Shown: positions 30,890 through 40,564 of the stretch, one piece after another
Numbering within the stretch: the first letter of the stretch is position 1
Layout: every line of letters starts with the position of its first letter
DNA from: Marivirga sp. ANT-B6
Lineage (GTDB): Bacteria > Bacteroidota > Bacteroidia > Cytophagales > Cyclobacteriaceae
DNA: 50,807 bases
Direction: 5' to 3'
Assembly (NCBI GenBank): GCA_001683905.1
Contig: LXQK01000152.1
Location: forward strand, 3,641 to 54,447
The notes under the pieces: model-generated
Told to the model about the DNA's origin: nothing
The model's database searches: none
The model's input: only the letters and a program-made list of their open reading frames with translations
Made by a program: the position numbers and the translations under genes

Positions 30890-31002
30890 AGGATTCCACC
30901 CTATGTTGATAGATGATGCCCTTTCAGGGCTGATATTGCAGCGTTGGAGGGGCGAAACATAGATAGCGAAATTGTGATGCCCCTCGCTAATTTGGTTCAT
31001 TA
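30890..31002 (+). repeat. ~113-bp direct repeat, copy B
   Basis: Near-identical to 30715-30827 at offset 175 bp. Confidence 0.95.
30918..30930 (-). repeat. 13-bp palindromic repeat GCCCTGAAAGGGC (copy 7)
   Basis: Exact copy (GCCCTTTCAGGGC on +). Confidence 0.95.
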
Positions 31003-31150
31003 GGTAAAACGAATGTAAAATGTATTAGGATCTAATAAAATGTGTAAACTTGTGGTAGGATTGTTATCCAAATAGTGTAATTTTTTTTCAGCACCAAGAC
31101 AAATTTCAAAAGTAGACGAAGACACAAAGTTGTTTGATGAATAAACAACC

Positions 31151-32701
31151 GTGTATACAACAATCCCTATGACCCGTTTTTTAAAGATTTTAATTATTGC
31201 GATTCCTTTGGTGATAGTTCAGGAAATGCTTTATGCGCAAACACTAATAAAAGAGGTTCCTTTTATTGTCGCGTCACCCTTTTTGGAGCCTGATGGTAGG
31301 CGACTTTCCATAGTTGTAGCCGACTCCTTTTGCATCAACCTTGGCAAAGTCAGTGGTGGCACAAAAGGTGCTGCAGTCTATGTTTTGGAGAAGCGAGGCT
31401 TAGACTTGAACGTCGCCTGGCAAGTGACCTTACAAGTTGGCCGTCAGGAGAACTTTTCGGAATTATTTGTTGCTGGTGACACCTTAAGTGTATTTTCTGT
31501 TTTGCATGACCTTAAAAGGCGAAAGGCAAGTTTAAAGGTTTACCAGTTTCATCTCAAGACCGGCGACAGGCTGCAGGAAACTATTTTGCTGGAAAATAAT
31601 GTACCATCCTGGCAAGATGCTTACGGAAAAGGACAGGTGCTGGCAAAAATGGAAGACTTTGTACGAAGTGGCAGCTCACACCAATCATTAACCCCTGTTC
31701 AGTATGCCTACCAGATCAGTTTTTCACCTTCGGGTAGCAAGGTGGCCGCTACTTTTTTCGATTACAGCAAGACGACATTGTTATTGCAGGTGCATGTTTT
31801 TGATGGGCGTTTAAAACTACTTCACCAGGGGGCAATACCTGTTGATGGAGGTTTCTTATATGTCGGAGGATTTGTAAATGACCGGGGCGACTATTTTATA
31901 CTAAATACGGGAAAAGAAGGCGCAATCGCCGCAATACGATATAATCTTGCTACGAGAAAAAGCCAGTTTTTACTTGTTAGTCCGAGTAGCACCGCCCGAA
32001 TAGATTTTCAACTGGAAGTTTTGGATAACGACCGGATACTGGTGCGCTCGTTGGCAGAAAGAGGCGGCGAACTTGCTGGTGTGATGTTTACAACTTTTAA
32101 CTTTGCCGATGAAAAGGTAGAAGAGATTGTTTATTTGGACGTCAATGCTATTGTAGACTCTTTGTCGCTGGATCGGTCAACGCTATCAGGTCTGGCGCAT
32201 TATAAGCAAGTGTATTACATCGATATTGGAAATCAAAGCCAGGTACTTGTACTGGAAAAGCGAAATTATATTGCTCCGGGGTTCTTGTATGGCGAAACGC
32301 AGGCTTTGACTCCTGCGATCCAAGGTGTGCGCCGGGCACAAGTGGAAGCAGGAAGTGCCATGATTTTGTGTATTGGCCCCGAAAAAAAAATTAAATGGGT
32401 AAATTTTATAGAAAAAAATCAAACAGCCATTGCCAACGAAGGGTTCTTTGGTATCGGGATCTTGGCGGATGTACGCCAAGATCAGGTGCAACTGATTTTT
32501 GAAGATAAGGGCACTATTCATTACCGCACGCTGCAAATAGCCGACGGTGCAGAAGTGGTTGATGGTGTGCTAGGGAGCACCGATCAGGTCACGCTACTAA
32601 GGCCGTACTGCCACTGGTTGGCTAATGATGTTTTTATTATGGCGGGAAAGCGAGGATTTTCCGGGCGGTCTTCGCTTATCAGAAAGTACCTCATTAATTA
32701 A
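31151..32701 (+). CDS. hypothetical secreted protein
   Basis: Long ORF with N-terminal signal-like hydrophobic segment; no family recognised. Confidence 0.75.
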   Translation: MYTTIPMTRFLKILIIAIPLVIVQEMLYAQTLIKEVPFIVASPFLEPDGRRLSIVVADSFCINLGKVSGGTKGAAVYVLEKRGLDLNVAWQVTLQVGRQENFSELFVAGDTLSVFSVLHDLKRRKASLKVYQFHLKTGDRLQETILLENNVPSWQDAYGKGQVLAKMEDFVRSGSSHQSLTPVQYAYQISFSPSGSKVAATFFDYSKTTLLLQVHVFDGRLKLLHQGAIPVDGGFLYVGGFVNDRGDYFILNTGKEGAIAAIRYNLATRKSQFLLVSPSSTARIDFQLEVLDNDRILVRSLAERGGELAGVMFTTFNFADEKVEEIVYLDVNAIVDSLSLDRSTLSGLAHYKQVYYIDIGNQSQVLVLEKRNYIAPGFLYGETQALTPAIQGVRRAQVEAGSAMILCIGPEKKIKWVNFIEKNQTAIANEGFFGIGILADVRQDQVQLIFEDKGTIHYRTLQIADGAEVVDGVLGSTDQVTLLRPYCHWLANDVFIMAGKRGFSGRSSLIRKYLIN

Positions 32702-32715
32702 AAATAAAATACGAT

Positions 32716-33417
32716 ATGAGAAAGCTGTGGATTTTTGTAGCAACGATATTAACTTTTTTTGCTTGTGGCCCCAAGGATGAGGATAAGCAGGTCAGCATCG
32801 ACAAGGAGGAATATAAGCTTATCATAAAAAAGGAAGAAGAATTGGGTAGAGGATATGCTGAGGGTCCTCATATGATTAATTATAAAGGATATTTTCTCAA
32901 TGAGGTGATTGTAGAATTACTTGACAAGGATCCGCTCCTGGTAAAATTCCGTGGGCCAAAAATTAATCCTGAAATTGATATTGAATTTTCAAGTCAAACA
33001 GTAGAAAAAAAGGAAGCCCAGGCCATTATCCTGGCTGAATTGAGCAGGTTTTATGAATTTTCGATTGAGGATATAAAGTTGGAAAAAGCTGTGTGGATTT
33101 TACAATTGGTTGATGCTCCGAAGCTTTTAAGTCATGAAACCAAATCGGATAAGAGATTGATCCGGGGCACTCAGAAACGTAATATTGAATGGAAGGGGAC
33201 GAACCAAAATACGGCAGAACTAGCAGATGTAATTCAGGATAAATTTAAAGTCATAATTTTAAATGAGGTAGATACAGCCAAGGGATATGATTTTTCTATA
33301 CCTTTAGTTTCGTTTGATGAATTAAATGGTGCACTGCGTGAAGATTACGGGATGACATTGGAAGAAGGGAGAGAAGAACTAAAGATGAAGCTTATTTCGT
33401 TTACACCCCGCCGATAG
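32716..33417 (+). CDS. hypothetical lipoprotein
   Basis: Signal peptide plus lipobox-like FFACG; 14-bp gap after preceding gene. Confidence 0.7.
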   Translation: MRKLWIFVATILTFFACGPKDEDKQVSIDKEEYKLIIKKEEELGRGYAEGPHMINYKGYFLNEVIVELLDKDPLLVKFRGPKINPEIDIEFSSQTVEKKEAQAIILAELSRFYEFSIEDIKLEKAVWILQLVDAPKLLSHETKSDKRLIRGTQKRNIEWKGTNQNTAELADVIQDKFKVIILNEVDTAKGYDFSIPLVSFDELNGALREDYGMTLEEGREELKMKLISFTPRR

Positions 33418-33429
33418 CCATAAAAAACA

Positions 33430-34245
33430 ATGATAGAAGAAATAGAAGCAGCAGCAAAATATCTGCAAAATAGCACGAAGATTCAGCCTCGCTACGGCAT
33501 TATTCTGGGTACAGGATTAGGAGCGTTAGTTAACCAGGTAGAGATCCATGATACTATCCCATATGAAGAAATACCGCATTTCCCTTTGTCGACCGTAGAA
33601 AGCCACTCAGGGAAGTTGATTTTTGGTTTACTGCAGGGCAAACCTGTTGTCGTCATGCAGGGGCGCTTTCATTTTTATGAAGGGTATACGATGCAGCAAG
33701 TTACGTTTCCTGTACGGGTGATGCGCTTTTTGGGAATTGAAAAGTTATTTATGTCCAATGCATCGGGAGGGTTAAGTGCCGACTTTAAGAAAAGTGACTT
33801 GATGATTATCAATGACCATATCAACCTACTGCCTGAAAATCCATTGACGGGCAAAAATATCGACGCCATGGGGGTGAGGTTTCCTGATATGAGCGACCCT
33901 TACGATCCGGAACTGGTGGCTTTAGGAATTCGGATCGGTGAAAAGTATAATATTCCTGTGCACCAGGGGGTTTACGCAAGCGTATCTGGGCCAAATTTGG
34001 AAACAAAGGCAGAGTATAAGTATCTACGCATCATTGGGGCCGATGCGGTCGGCATGTCTACAGTGCCCGAAAATATTGTGGCGAGGCAGATGGGTATGCC
34101 TGTATTTGCACTATCGGTGATAACTGATATTTGTACCGAGGGGAATGTTAAAAAAGTAACCGTCGAGGAAGTGATTGCGGCCGCAGGTGTGGCCGAGCCA
34201 GGTATGACAAAAATTATTTCCGAAATGATTGCCATGCTAGACTAA
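33430..34245 (+). CDS. purine-nucleoside phosphorylase
   Basis: GIILGTGLGALV; VMQGRFHFYEGYTMQQVTFPVRVMRFLGIEKLFMSNASGGLS; YASVSGPNLETKAEY. Confidence 0.95.
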   Translation: MIEEIEAAAKYLQNSTKIQPRYGIILGTGLGALVNQVEIHDTIPYEEIPHFPLSTVESHSGKLIFGLLQGKPVVVMQGRFHFYEGYTMQQVTFPVRVMRFLGIEKLFMSNASGGLSADFKKSDLMIINDHINLLPENPLTGKNIDAMGVRFPDMSDPYDPELVALGIRIGEKYNIPVHQGVYASVSGPNLETKAEYKYLRIIGADAVGMSTVPENIVARQMGMPVFALSVITDICTEGNVKKVTVEEVIAAAGVAEPGMTKIISEMIAMLD

Positions 34246-34311
34246 AACCGCCACTACCCACAAGGTAATTTTTTAGAATGTAGCTCAAATAAATTTAACG
34301 ATCAATACACA

Positions 34312-34980
34312 ATGCTTGAAGCAAAAGGGATTAAAAAATCGTATGGCAAACTACAGGTCTTAAAGGGCATAGATCTTCATATAAAAAAGGGTGAGGTTGT
34401 ATCAGTCGTAGGCGCATCCGGCGCTGGTAAAAGTACCTTGCTGCATATACTGGGGACGCTCGATGTGCCCGATCGGGGTGAAATTATTATCAAGGAAAAG
34501 CACTTGCAGGCGCTTAAAGGCAATGACCTTGCCCGATTCAGAAATATGCATATCGGGTTTATTTTTCAATTTCATAACCTTTTGCCCGAATTTACTGCTT
34601 TAGAAAATGTATGCCTGCCCGGGTATTTTGGCAATACACCCACCCGTGAAGTAGAAGACAGAGCAAAAGAATTGCTGACACTCCTGGGACTGAAGGATCG
34701 ATTTGACCATAAACCATCACAGCTGTCCGGCGGGGAGCAACAGCGTGCAGCTGTAGCCCGCGCGTTGATCAATAAACCGGCCATAGTTTTTGCAGACGAA
34801 CCAAGCGGAAACCTCGACTCTCAGAATGCCGATGAACTGCACCACCTGTTTTTTCAGCTAAGGAAAAACCTTGGGCAGACATTTGTAATTGTAACGCATA
34901 ATGCTGAGCTAGCCGATATGGCTGATCGAAAACTGGAAATGAAAGATGGTTTAATTTTAAAAGAAGATCGATTGGTGTAG
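34312..34980 (+). CDS. LolD-like ABC transporter ATP-binding protein
   Basis: [20 protein letters not shown] Walker [34 protein letters not shown]. Confidence 0.93.
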   Translation: MLEAKGIKKSYGKLQVLKGIDLHIKKGEVVSVVGASGAGKSTLLHILGTLDVPDRGEIIIKEKHLQALKGNDLARFRNMHIGFIFQFHNLLPEFTALENVCLPGYFGNTPTREVEDRAKELLTLLGLKDRFDHKPSQLSGGEQQRAAVARALINKPAIVFADEPSGNLDSQNADELHHLFFQLRKNLGQTFVIVTHNAELADMADRKLEMKDGLILKEDRLV

Positions 34981-35025
34981 TAAGCTTTTCGAGGCTTCGA
35001 CCGGGAGGGCGCAGTGAAATGAAAG

Positions 35026-35475
35026 TCAGGCCTTCACTTTATCAATCATCACCTGAATATGCCTGGTAGCACCAAAAAGATTTTCATATACGGCAACCAC
35101 CACATGATTTTTATCCAAAAGGTAGGTGATTCTTCGGGTAAACTTTACCAGTGGTAGGGTGGCTCCATAAAGTTTTGCCACTTTACCCTCTGTATCAGCC
35201 AAAAGTTCAAAGGGTAGGTTTTGAGCCTTTTTAAACTTCAGGTGGGTAGGAATATCATCGGTACTGATGCCATAGATAGCAATGTCCATATCTCTGAAGG
35301 TCTCAAAAGCATCTCTGAATTCGCATGCCTCTTTAGTACATGCCGGTGTAAAATCTTTTGGATAGAAATAAATGATACAAGGCATTTGTGCAACATCTTT
35401 ACTCAGGGTAAAATCATGACCGCTGGTAGAAGGTAGTGTAAAGTCAGGAGCTGTTGAATTAACTTTTAAAGCCAT
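35026..35475 (-). CDS. thioredoxin-dependent peroxiredoxin (BCP/PrxQ type)
   Basis: APDFTLPSTSGHDFTLS; YFYPKDFTPACTKEACEFRD. Confidence 0.94.
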   Translation of the reverse strand: MALKVNSTAPDFTLPSTSGHDFTLSKDVAQMPCIIYFYPKDFTPACTKEACEFRDAFETFRDMDIAIYGISTDDIPTHLKFKKAQNLPFELLADTEGKVAKLYGATLPLVKFTRRITYLLDKNHVVVAVYENLFGATRHIQVMIDKVKA

Positions 35476-35694
35476 AGTACTTTTATCTTATATTGGGAAT
35501 GAAAAAAAAATATTGCGATTAAAGTTAGCTGAAAAATTACGACAGTCAACGTTATTGATGATTTGTCTTTGCCACTGGTCGAATGTTTTGAATGTTTCCT
35601 ATATTCATACAAAATGAACGGTATTTTATATGTACCTATACATTTTATTTTATTTCTACTATTTTTACAATCTGCTTTTCGGAAAAAGATTCAT

Positions 35695-37053
35695 ATGGAC
35701 ATACAAGGCAAAAAGATTTTAATCATTGAGGATGAAGCAAGTTTACGTCACTTGCTTTCGAAGATTCTGGGACTGGAGGGGTTTAAAGTATTTGCTTCTG
35801 AGGATGTAACCGGTGGCCGGGAAATATTAAGAAATGAAGATATCCACCTGGTAATTACCGATGTTATGCTGCCGGATACCAATGGAATAGAGTTTACGAA
35901 AGAACTAAAAGCTACCTATCCTTTGGTAGAAGTGATCGTACTTACCGCCTTTGGCAATGTCAAAGATGGCGTACGTGCCATGAAACTCGGCGCCTTTGAT
36001 TACCTCACCAAGGGAGATGGAGACGATAAATTGCCCCTTGTAGCATCTAAAGCTATTGAAAAAGCTGTACTAAGCAGGCAGCTACAGGAGTTGGAGCATC
36101 GCCTGGAAAGTAAATCCAGCTTTGCCAAGATCATCGGAAAATCCAATGCGGTGCATAAGATGATCGAAATGTCTAAAAAAGTAGCTGTAACAGACACGAC
36201 GGTACTCTTATTGGGCGAGACCGGTACGGGAAAAGAGCTTTTGGCGGAGGCCATTCATCTGGCAAGCAGGAGAAGAAAAGGGCCTTTTATCGCCATTAAC
36301 TGCGCCGCTATTCCTAAAGACCTGCAGGAGTCGGAATTGTTTGGACATAAAAAAGGATCGTTCACTGGTGCCAATTCCGACAAAAAGGGGTACTTTGAAG
36401 TAGCCGACCGGGGGACCATTTTCCTGGACGAACTAGGTGAAATGAGTGCCGATTTGCAGGCTAAACTGCTGCGTGCGCTGGAGAATAGAACCATCAACAG
36501 GGTAGGGGATACCACGCCCATTGCTATTGATGTGCGTATAGTCGCGGCGACCAATCGTGAACTATTGAGCGACTCAAGGGACGTCGAGTTCCGAAAGGAT
36601 CTCTATTATCGCCTAAGCACTTTTACCATCGACTTACCTGCGTTGCGCGAAAGACCTGATGATATGGACTTGCTTACGGTACATTTTGTAAAGGTAAATG
36701 CTGATAAGCTTAACAAAACCATCAGCGGAATGAGTAAAGAATTTCTGGACCGCCTGAAAAGTCATCCTTGGCCAGGCAATATCCGTGAGTTAAAAAATGT
36801 TATAGAAAGAGCGGTTATACTTGCCGAGGGGGAGGAATTGACTGTAGATACCCTGCCAAACGAATTTTTGGGAAATATGCATCATGAAAACCATGTCGCT
36901 GGCTATGACTCTATCGATCTGAAAACGGTGGAAAAAAACCACATCCTTAAGATTTTGGAACAGGCAGAAGGAAATAAATCGCAGGCAGCAAAACTGCTCG
37001 ACATTGGCCTTGCCACCTTGTACCGGAAGCTTAAGGAATATGGGCTTGAATAA
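35695..37053 (+). CDS. NtrC-type sigma-54-dependent response regulator
   Basis: Receiver (ILIIEDEASL, ITDVMLPDTNG), AAA+ (GETGTGKELLAEAIH, KKGSFTGANSDK), Fis-type HTH (GNKSQAAKLLDIGLATLYRKLKEY). The tracked ORF start at 35563 adds a 44-aa non-receiver extension; ATG 35695 is preferred. Confidence 0.93.
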   Translation: MDIQGKKILIIEDEASLRHLLSKILGLEGFKVFASEDVTGGREILRNEDIHLVITDVMLPDTNGIEFTKELKATYPLVEVIVLTAFGNVKDGVRAMKLGAFDYLTKGDGDDKLPLVASKAIEKAVLSRQLQELEHRLESKSSFAKIIGKSNAVHKMIEMSKKVAVTDTTVLLLGETGTGKELLAEAIHLASRRRKGPFIAINCAAIPKDLQESELFGHKKGSFTGANSDKKGYFEVADRGTIFLDELGEMSADLQAKLLRALENRTINRVGDTTPIAIDVRIVAATNRELLSDSRDVEFRKDLYYRLSTFTIDLPALRERPDDMDLLTVHFVKVNADKLNKTISGMSKEFLDRLKSHPWPGNIRELKNVIERAVILAEGEELTVDTLPNEFLGNMHHENHVAGYDSIDLKTVEKNHILKILEQAEGNKSQAAKLLDIGLATLYRKLKEYGLE

Positions 37054-37115
37054 TGAGCCCAAAATGCTTCAATAACGCATGGCAAGGGTTGATAGCCCGC
37101 CAATAGAAAGGCATC

Positions 37116-38978
37116 ATGAAATTAAAAACACAGATTTTTTTAGGATTTTTATTTATCATCATCCTGACCATCATTCTCTCAGGCGTTTTTGTATACTACC
37201 TCGAAAATTTAGGGCGGTCATCCGACAAAATACTGAAAGAGAACTATAGGTCGGTAAAGGCGTCTGAAGAACTCACCTTCTCACTGGCTAAAATGGATCA
37301 GATCTTAGCCAAAGTTTGCCTGGGTAAAAATTATAACCAAGAGATTCTCCTGAACATAATCGAAAGTGAAAAGAAAATCTTTAGGAATAACCTAACAATT
37401 TCGAAGAAGAATATTTCTGAAATTGGCGAGATTAATGTAGTTAGGTCCATAGAAACTAACTTTGATAATTATTCCAGCGCCATCGATTCATTTAAGACAT
37501 CAGAGGACAGAATTTCCTTGTATTTCAATCAACTTCAACGGCAAAATGAGCTGATCAGAGAAGGCTGTATAGCGCTAATCAACCTAAACCACGGCGCAAT
37601 GAGTCGGAGAGACTCCCTCACGCAGGGTCTGTACTTCCAGGCTAAAATTTATGTTTTTATTGTGACACTTATGGTATTGTTGATATCGGGAATTACGATT
37701 TTTAAAATCCCTCAATTAATTGTACAGCCGATCATTGATGTAACAGAAAAAATCAAACGGATCACTGCCGGAGAATACGAGCAAAAAATTGAAATCGATT
37801 CTAATAACGAGTTGGGTGATCTTATCAAAGCATTTAATATGATGTCAGTGAAGCTAAAGGAACTGGAAGAAGTCAATTTCGCAGAAATAAAAGCACAGAA
37901 AAGTAGAATTGAGTCGATTATCAGAAGTATCAACGATGGGCTAATTATCCTGAACGAGAATTCAGAAATTATACTGGTGAATGCATCAGGATCAATTATA
38001 TTGAATTCGGCTGAAGAAAAACTGATTGGTAAAAAGGCTGTCGATATTGCCAGCGAGAACCCGGTGATGAAAGATTTGTTGTTCAGCATCAATAATGGAC
38101 AAAAAAACCGGGGTGGGCAGCACGACAGTAATTACAATCCGAAGAACTTTCTGAAGATTACCAACGAAGATGAGTCTACTGAGTTTTATACCAAAGAAAT
38201 TGTCAGTGTGTACGATAATGCAACTTTAAATAGGAAGTTTCTAGGTTATATCATCATGATGAAGGATGTTACATCCTTCAAACGATCAGATGAAGCTAAA
38301 ACAAACTTTATCGCCGTGGTATCACATGAACTGAAAACGCCACTATCGGCCATGAATATGAGCCTGATGTTGTTGCAGGATGATCGCTTTGGTAGTTTAA
38401 ATGAGGAGCAGAGGAAAATTGCCACCTCTATGAAAAGCGAGGTGCAAAGGCTGATAAAGATGGTGACTGAGTTACTGGACCTTTCCAGAGTGGAAACTGG
38501 TAATATCGAGTTAGATCGAAAAATGGTTTCTCCAGAATTACTTGTAGAATATTCGACAGCACCAATTGAATTGCAGATCGAGGAAAAAGATATTGTTTTA
38601 AAAAAGCATATTAAGAAAGGTTTGCCCGAAGTAATTGTTGATCCTGAAAAAATTTCCTGGGTGCTGATTAATTTTTTGAGTAATGCCGTACGGTATTCTG
38701 ATCCTGGCGCCGAGATATTGATAGAAGTCGATTATGATGATGACTTCGTAGATTTTAGGGTTATCGATTCTGGGCCTGGTATTGAACCAGAAAATCTTAG
38801 CAAGGTATTTAATAAGTTTGTACAGTTGCCTAGCAATGGTAAAAAGAATAAGTTAGGGCTGGGGCTGGGGCTGGCCATATCAAAGGAAGTAATCGATGCA
38901 CATAATGGCAAAATTGGTGTGAAGAGCGACTACGGCCATGGCTGTTGCTTTTACTTCCAGCTTCCTATCGAACACTAA
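37116..38978 (+). CDS. membrane sensor histidine kinase (HAMP, PAS-like, HisKA, HATPase)
   Basis: Two TM regions; FIAVVSHELKTPLSAM; GLGLGLAISKEVIDAHNGKIGVKSDYGHGCCFYFQLP. Confidence 0.94.
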   Translation: MKLKTQIFLGFLFIIILTIILSGVFVYYLENLGRSSDKILKENYRSVKASEELTFSLAKMDQILAKVCLGKNYNQEILLNIIESEKKIFRNNLTISKKNISEIGEINVVRSIETNFDNYSSAIDSFKTSEDRISLYFNQLQRQNELIREGCIALINLNHGAMSRRDSLTQGLYFQAKIYVFIVTLMVLLISGITIFKIPQLIVQPIIDVTEKIKRITAGEYEQKIEIDSNNELGDLIKAFNMMSVKLKELEEVNFAEIKAQKSRIESIIRSINDGLIILNENSEIILVNASGSIILNSAEEKLIGKKAVDIASENPVMKDLLFSINNGQKNRGGQHDSNYNPKNFLKITNEDESTEFYTKEIVSVYDNATLNRKFLGYIIMMKDVTSFKRSDEAKTNFIAVVSHELKTPLSAMNMSLMLLQDDRFGSLNEEQRKIATSMKSEVQRLIKMVTELLDLSRVETGNIELDRKMVSPELLVEYSTAPIELQIEEKDIVLKKHIKKGLPEVIVDPEKISWVLINFLSNAVRYSDPGAEILIEVDYDDDFVDFRVIDSGPGIEPENLSKVFNKFVQLPSNGKKNKLGLGLGLAISKEVIDAHNGKIGVKSDYGHGCCFYFQLPIEH

Positions 38979-39155
38979 TTGCTGCCTCCATCACATAGTT
39001 TTGCCACCACCTTACCTAAGGGGGTTTATCAAAATGAAAATATTTTATCACATTGATAGGGGATAAAGTCTTCACATAAAAATAACGTATCGCAAAAACT
39101 CCCTCAATCGCTTTTAAAGTGATTTTCTGCTTTCTCTTTCTAAGTTAAGGATTTT

Positions 39156-39173
39156 TTGGCACCCTTCCTGCAA
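39156..39173 (+). promoter_or_regulatory. sigma-54 (-24/-12) promoter upstream of csbD-like gene
   Basis: TTGGCACCCTTCCTGCAA: GG-N10-GC geometry, 33 bp before the ATG at 39207. Confidence 0.8.
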
Positions 39174-39206
39174 TATGTGTTTATGTAAACTAAACGATTT
39201 TTTATT

Positions 39207-39392
39207 ATGGACAGTCAAAGAATAAAAGGTAACTGGAACGAGATGAAAGGGAAACTGAAGCAAAAATATGCTGACCTTACTGATGATGATCTTAAATATA
39301 CTGAAGGGAAGGAAGACGAATTATACGGAAAGCTTCAACAAAGAATGGGTAAGACCAAAGATGAAGTTAGAGATGAATTAGATAAATTATAG
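39207..39392 (+). CDS. CsbD family stress-response protein
   Basis: [54 protein letters not shown]. Confidence 0.94.
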   Translation: MDSQRIKGNWNEMKGKLKQKYADLTDDDLKYTEGKEDELYGKLQQRMGKTKDEVRDELDKL

Positions 39393-39555
39393 GAGAATAC
39401 ATGGTGCCTATTTTTTAGACTTGATATTTTTTAAGTGGTGTAAAAGCCCATTTGGCATCATAATTTTTTGAACTCATAAATTTTTTACGGATAGTATCCG
39501 ATTTTTTCAACCACAACTACATCTTGTAGATTTTTTCATGTTTAATTTAGGTTCA

Positions 39556-39589
39556 AAGACGCTCCCATAATACGGAGCGTCTTTTTTTT
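39556..39589 (+). terminator. Rho-independent terminator
   Basis: AAGACGCTCC...GGAGCGTCTT followed by T-run. Confidence 0.93.
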
Positions 39590-39627
39590 GTCCAATAGTT
39601 TCTCCGTTAATCTTTTATACCGTTAGT

Positions 39628-40512
39628 TTGTACATGCCAATTAACCGTGGAGTGCGAAACATGTTATTTGCCACGTTCATCTTTGCGATCATGAATGTTT
39701 GTGTAAAGTTTCTTCGCCATATCCCTGCCGTTGAAATCATTTTTTTCCGTTGTGTAATTTCTCTCTTCCTCACACTGGCTATCCTAAAGGCAAGAAAATT
39801 AAAAGTGTGGGGTAATCATAAGACCTTGTTGATCTTAAGAGGTTCGGTAGGTTCTGCCGCACTGATTTTATTTTTCATCACCTTACAAAATATGCCTTTG
39901 GCTGGTGCTGTAACCATACATTTCTTATCGCCCATATTTACCACCATCCTTGGAATTTTTATTGTCAAAGAAAGGGTTAGCTTTTGGCAATGGTTATTTT
40001 TCCTTTTATCATTTATCGGGGTTTATCTGATTTATGGGTTTGATGAAAGAATGTCTTCGATTTATGTCATTATGGGATTATTAGCAGCTTTTTTTTCCGG
40101 CATTGCCTATAACATTATCAGGAAGCTGAATATCTCTGAGCATCCCCTTGTCATCGTCTTATATTTCCCGCTGGTTGCCACGCCGGTTACGGCCATCTTT
40201 TCGCTATTCGATTGGGTGCAACCGCAGGGATGGGACTGGGTTTTGTTAATGATGGTAGGTCTCTTAACGCAAATGGCCCAATACTTAATGACTACCGCTT
40301 ACCAGTCAGAAGACCTTTCTAAAGTGGCACCACTTAACTATTTGGGGATACTCTATGCGCTGGGATTTGGCTTCCTGTTTTTTGGGGAAGTCTATCCATA
40401 CCTCGCATTCCTGGGCATCGTGTTGGTATTATGTGGGGTACTTTTAAACTTATACTTCAAAAGCAGGATGGATAAAGCCGTGGCTATGGAGAAAAATCAT
40501 TCTGACATTTAA
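39628..40512 (+). CDS. DMT superfamily (EamA) transporter
   Basis: ~10 hydrophobic segments; RGVRNMLFATFIFAIMNVCVKFL...APLNYLGILYALGFGFLFFGE. Confidence 0.9.
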   Translation: MYMPINRGVRNMLFATFIFAIMNVCVKFLRHIPAVEIIFFRCVISLFLTLAILKARKLKVWGNHKTLLILRGSVGSAALILFFITLQNMPLAGAVTIHFLSPIFTTILGIFIVKERVSFWQWLFFLLSFIGVYLIYGFDERMSSIYVIMGLLAAFFSGIAYNIIRKLNISEHPLVIVLYFPLVATPVTAIFSLFDWVQPQGWDWVLLMMVGLLTQMAQYLMTTAYQSEDLSKVAPLNYLGILYALGFGFLFFGEVYPYLAFLGIVLVLCGVLLNLYFKSRMDKAVAMEKNHSDI

Positions 40513-40564
40513 AACATTCCTCATGATAAAATTCTTAAATTTACTACATAAAAATGTTTAGCGT

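Noticed and set aside
29899-30930. Regularly recurring 13-mers suggesting a CRISPR array
   Set aside because: Repeats are short palindromes in both orientations with irregular spacing; no cas genes nearby
30812-31000. Reverse-strand ORF with SPERA-type peptide
   Set aside because: Encoded by the duplicated palindromic repeat, not a protein gene
35563-35694. N-terminal extension of the sigma-54 response regulator
   Set aside because: Residues precede a canonical receiver-domain start (MDIQGKKILIIEDE) and do not look like a conserved domain; ATG 35695 is a better start
36790-37103. Reverse-strand ORFs overlapping the 3' end of the response regulator
   Set aside because: Antisense to a strongly supported Fis-type HTH coding region
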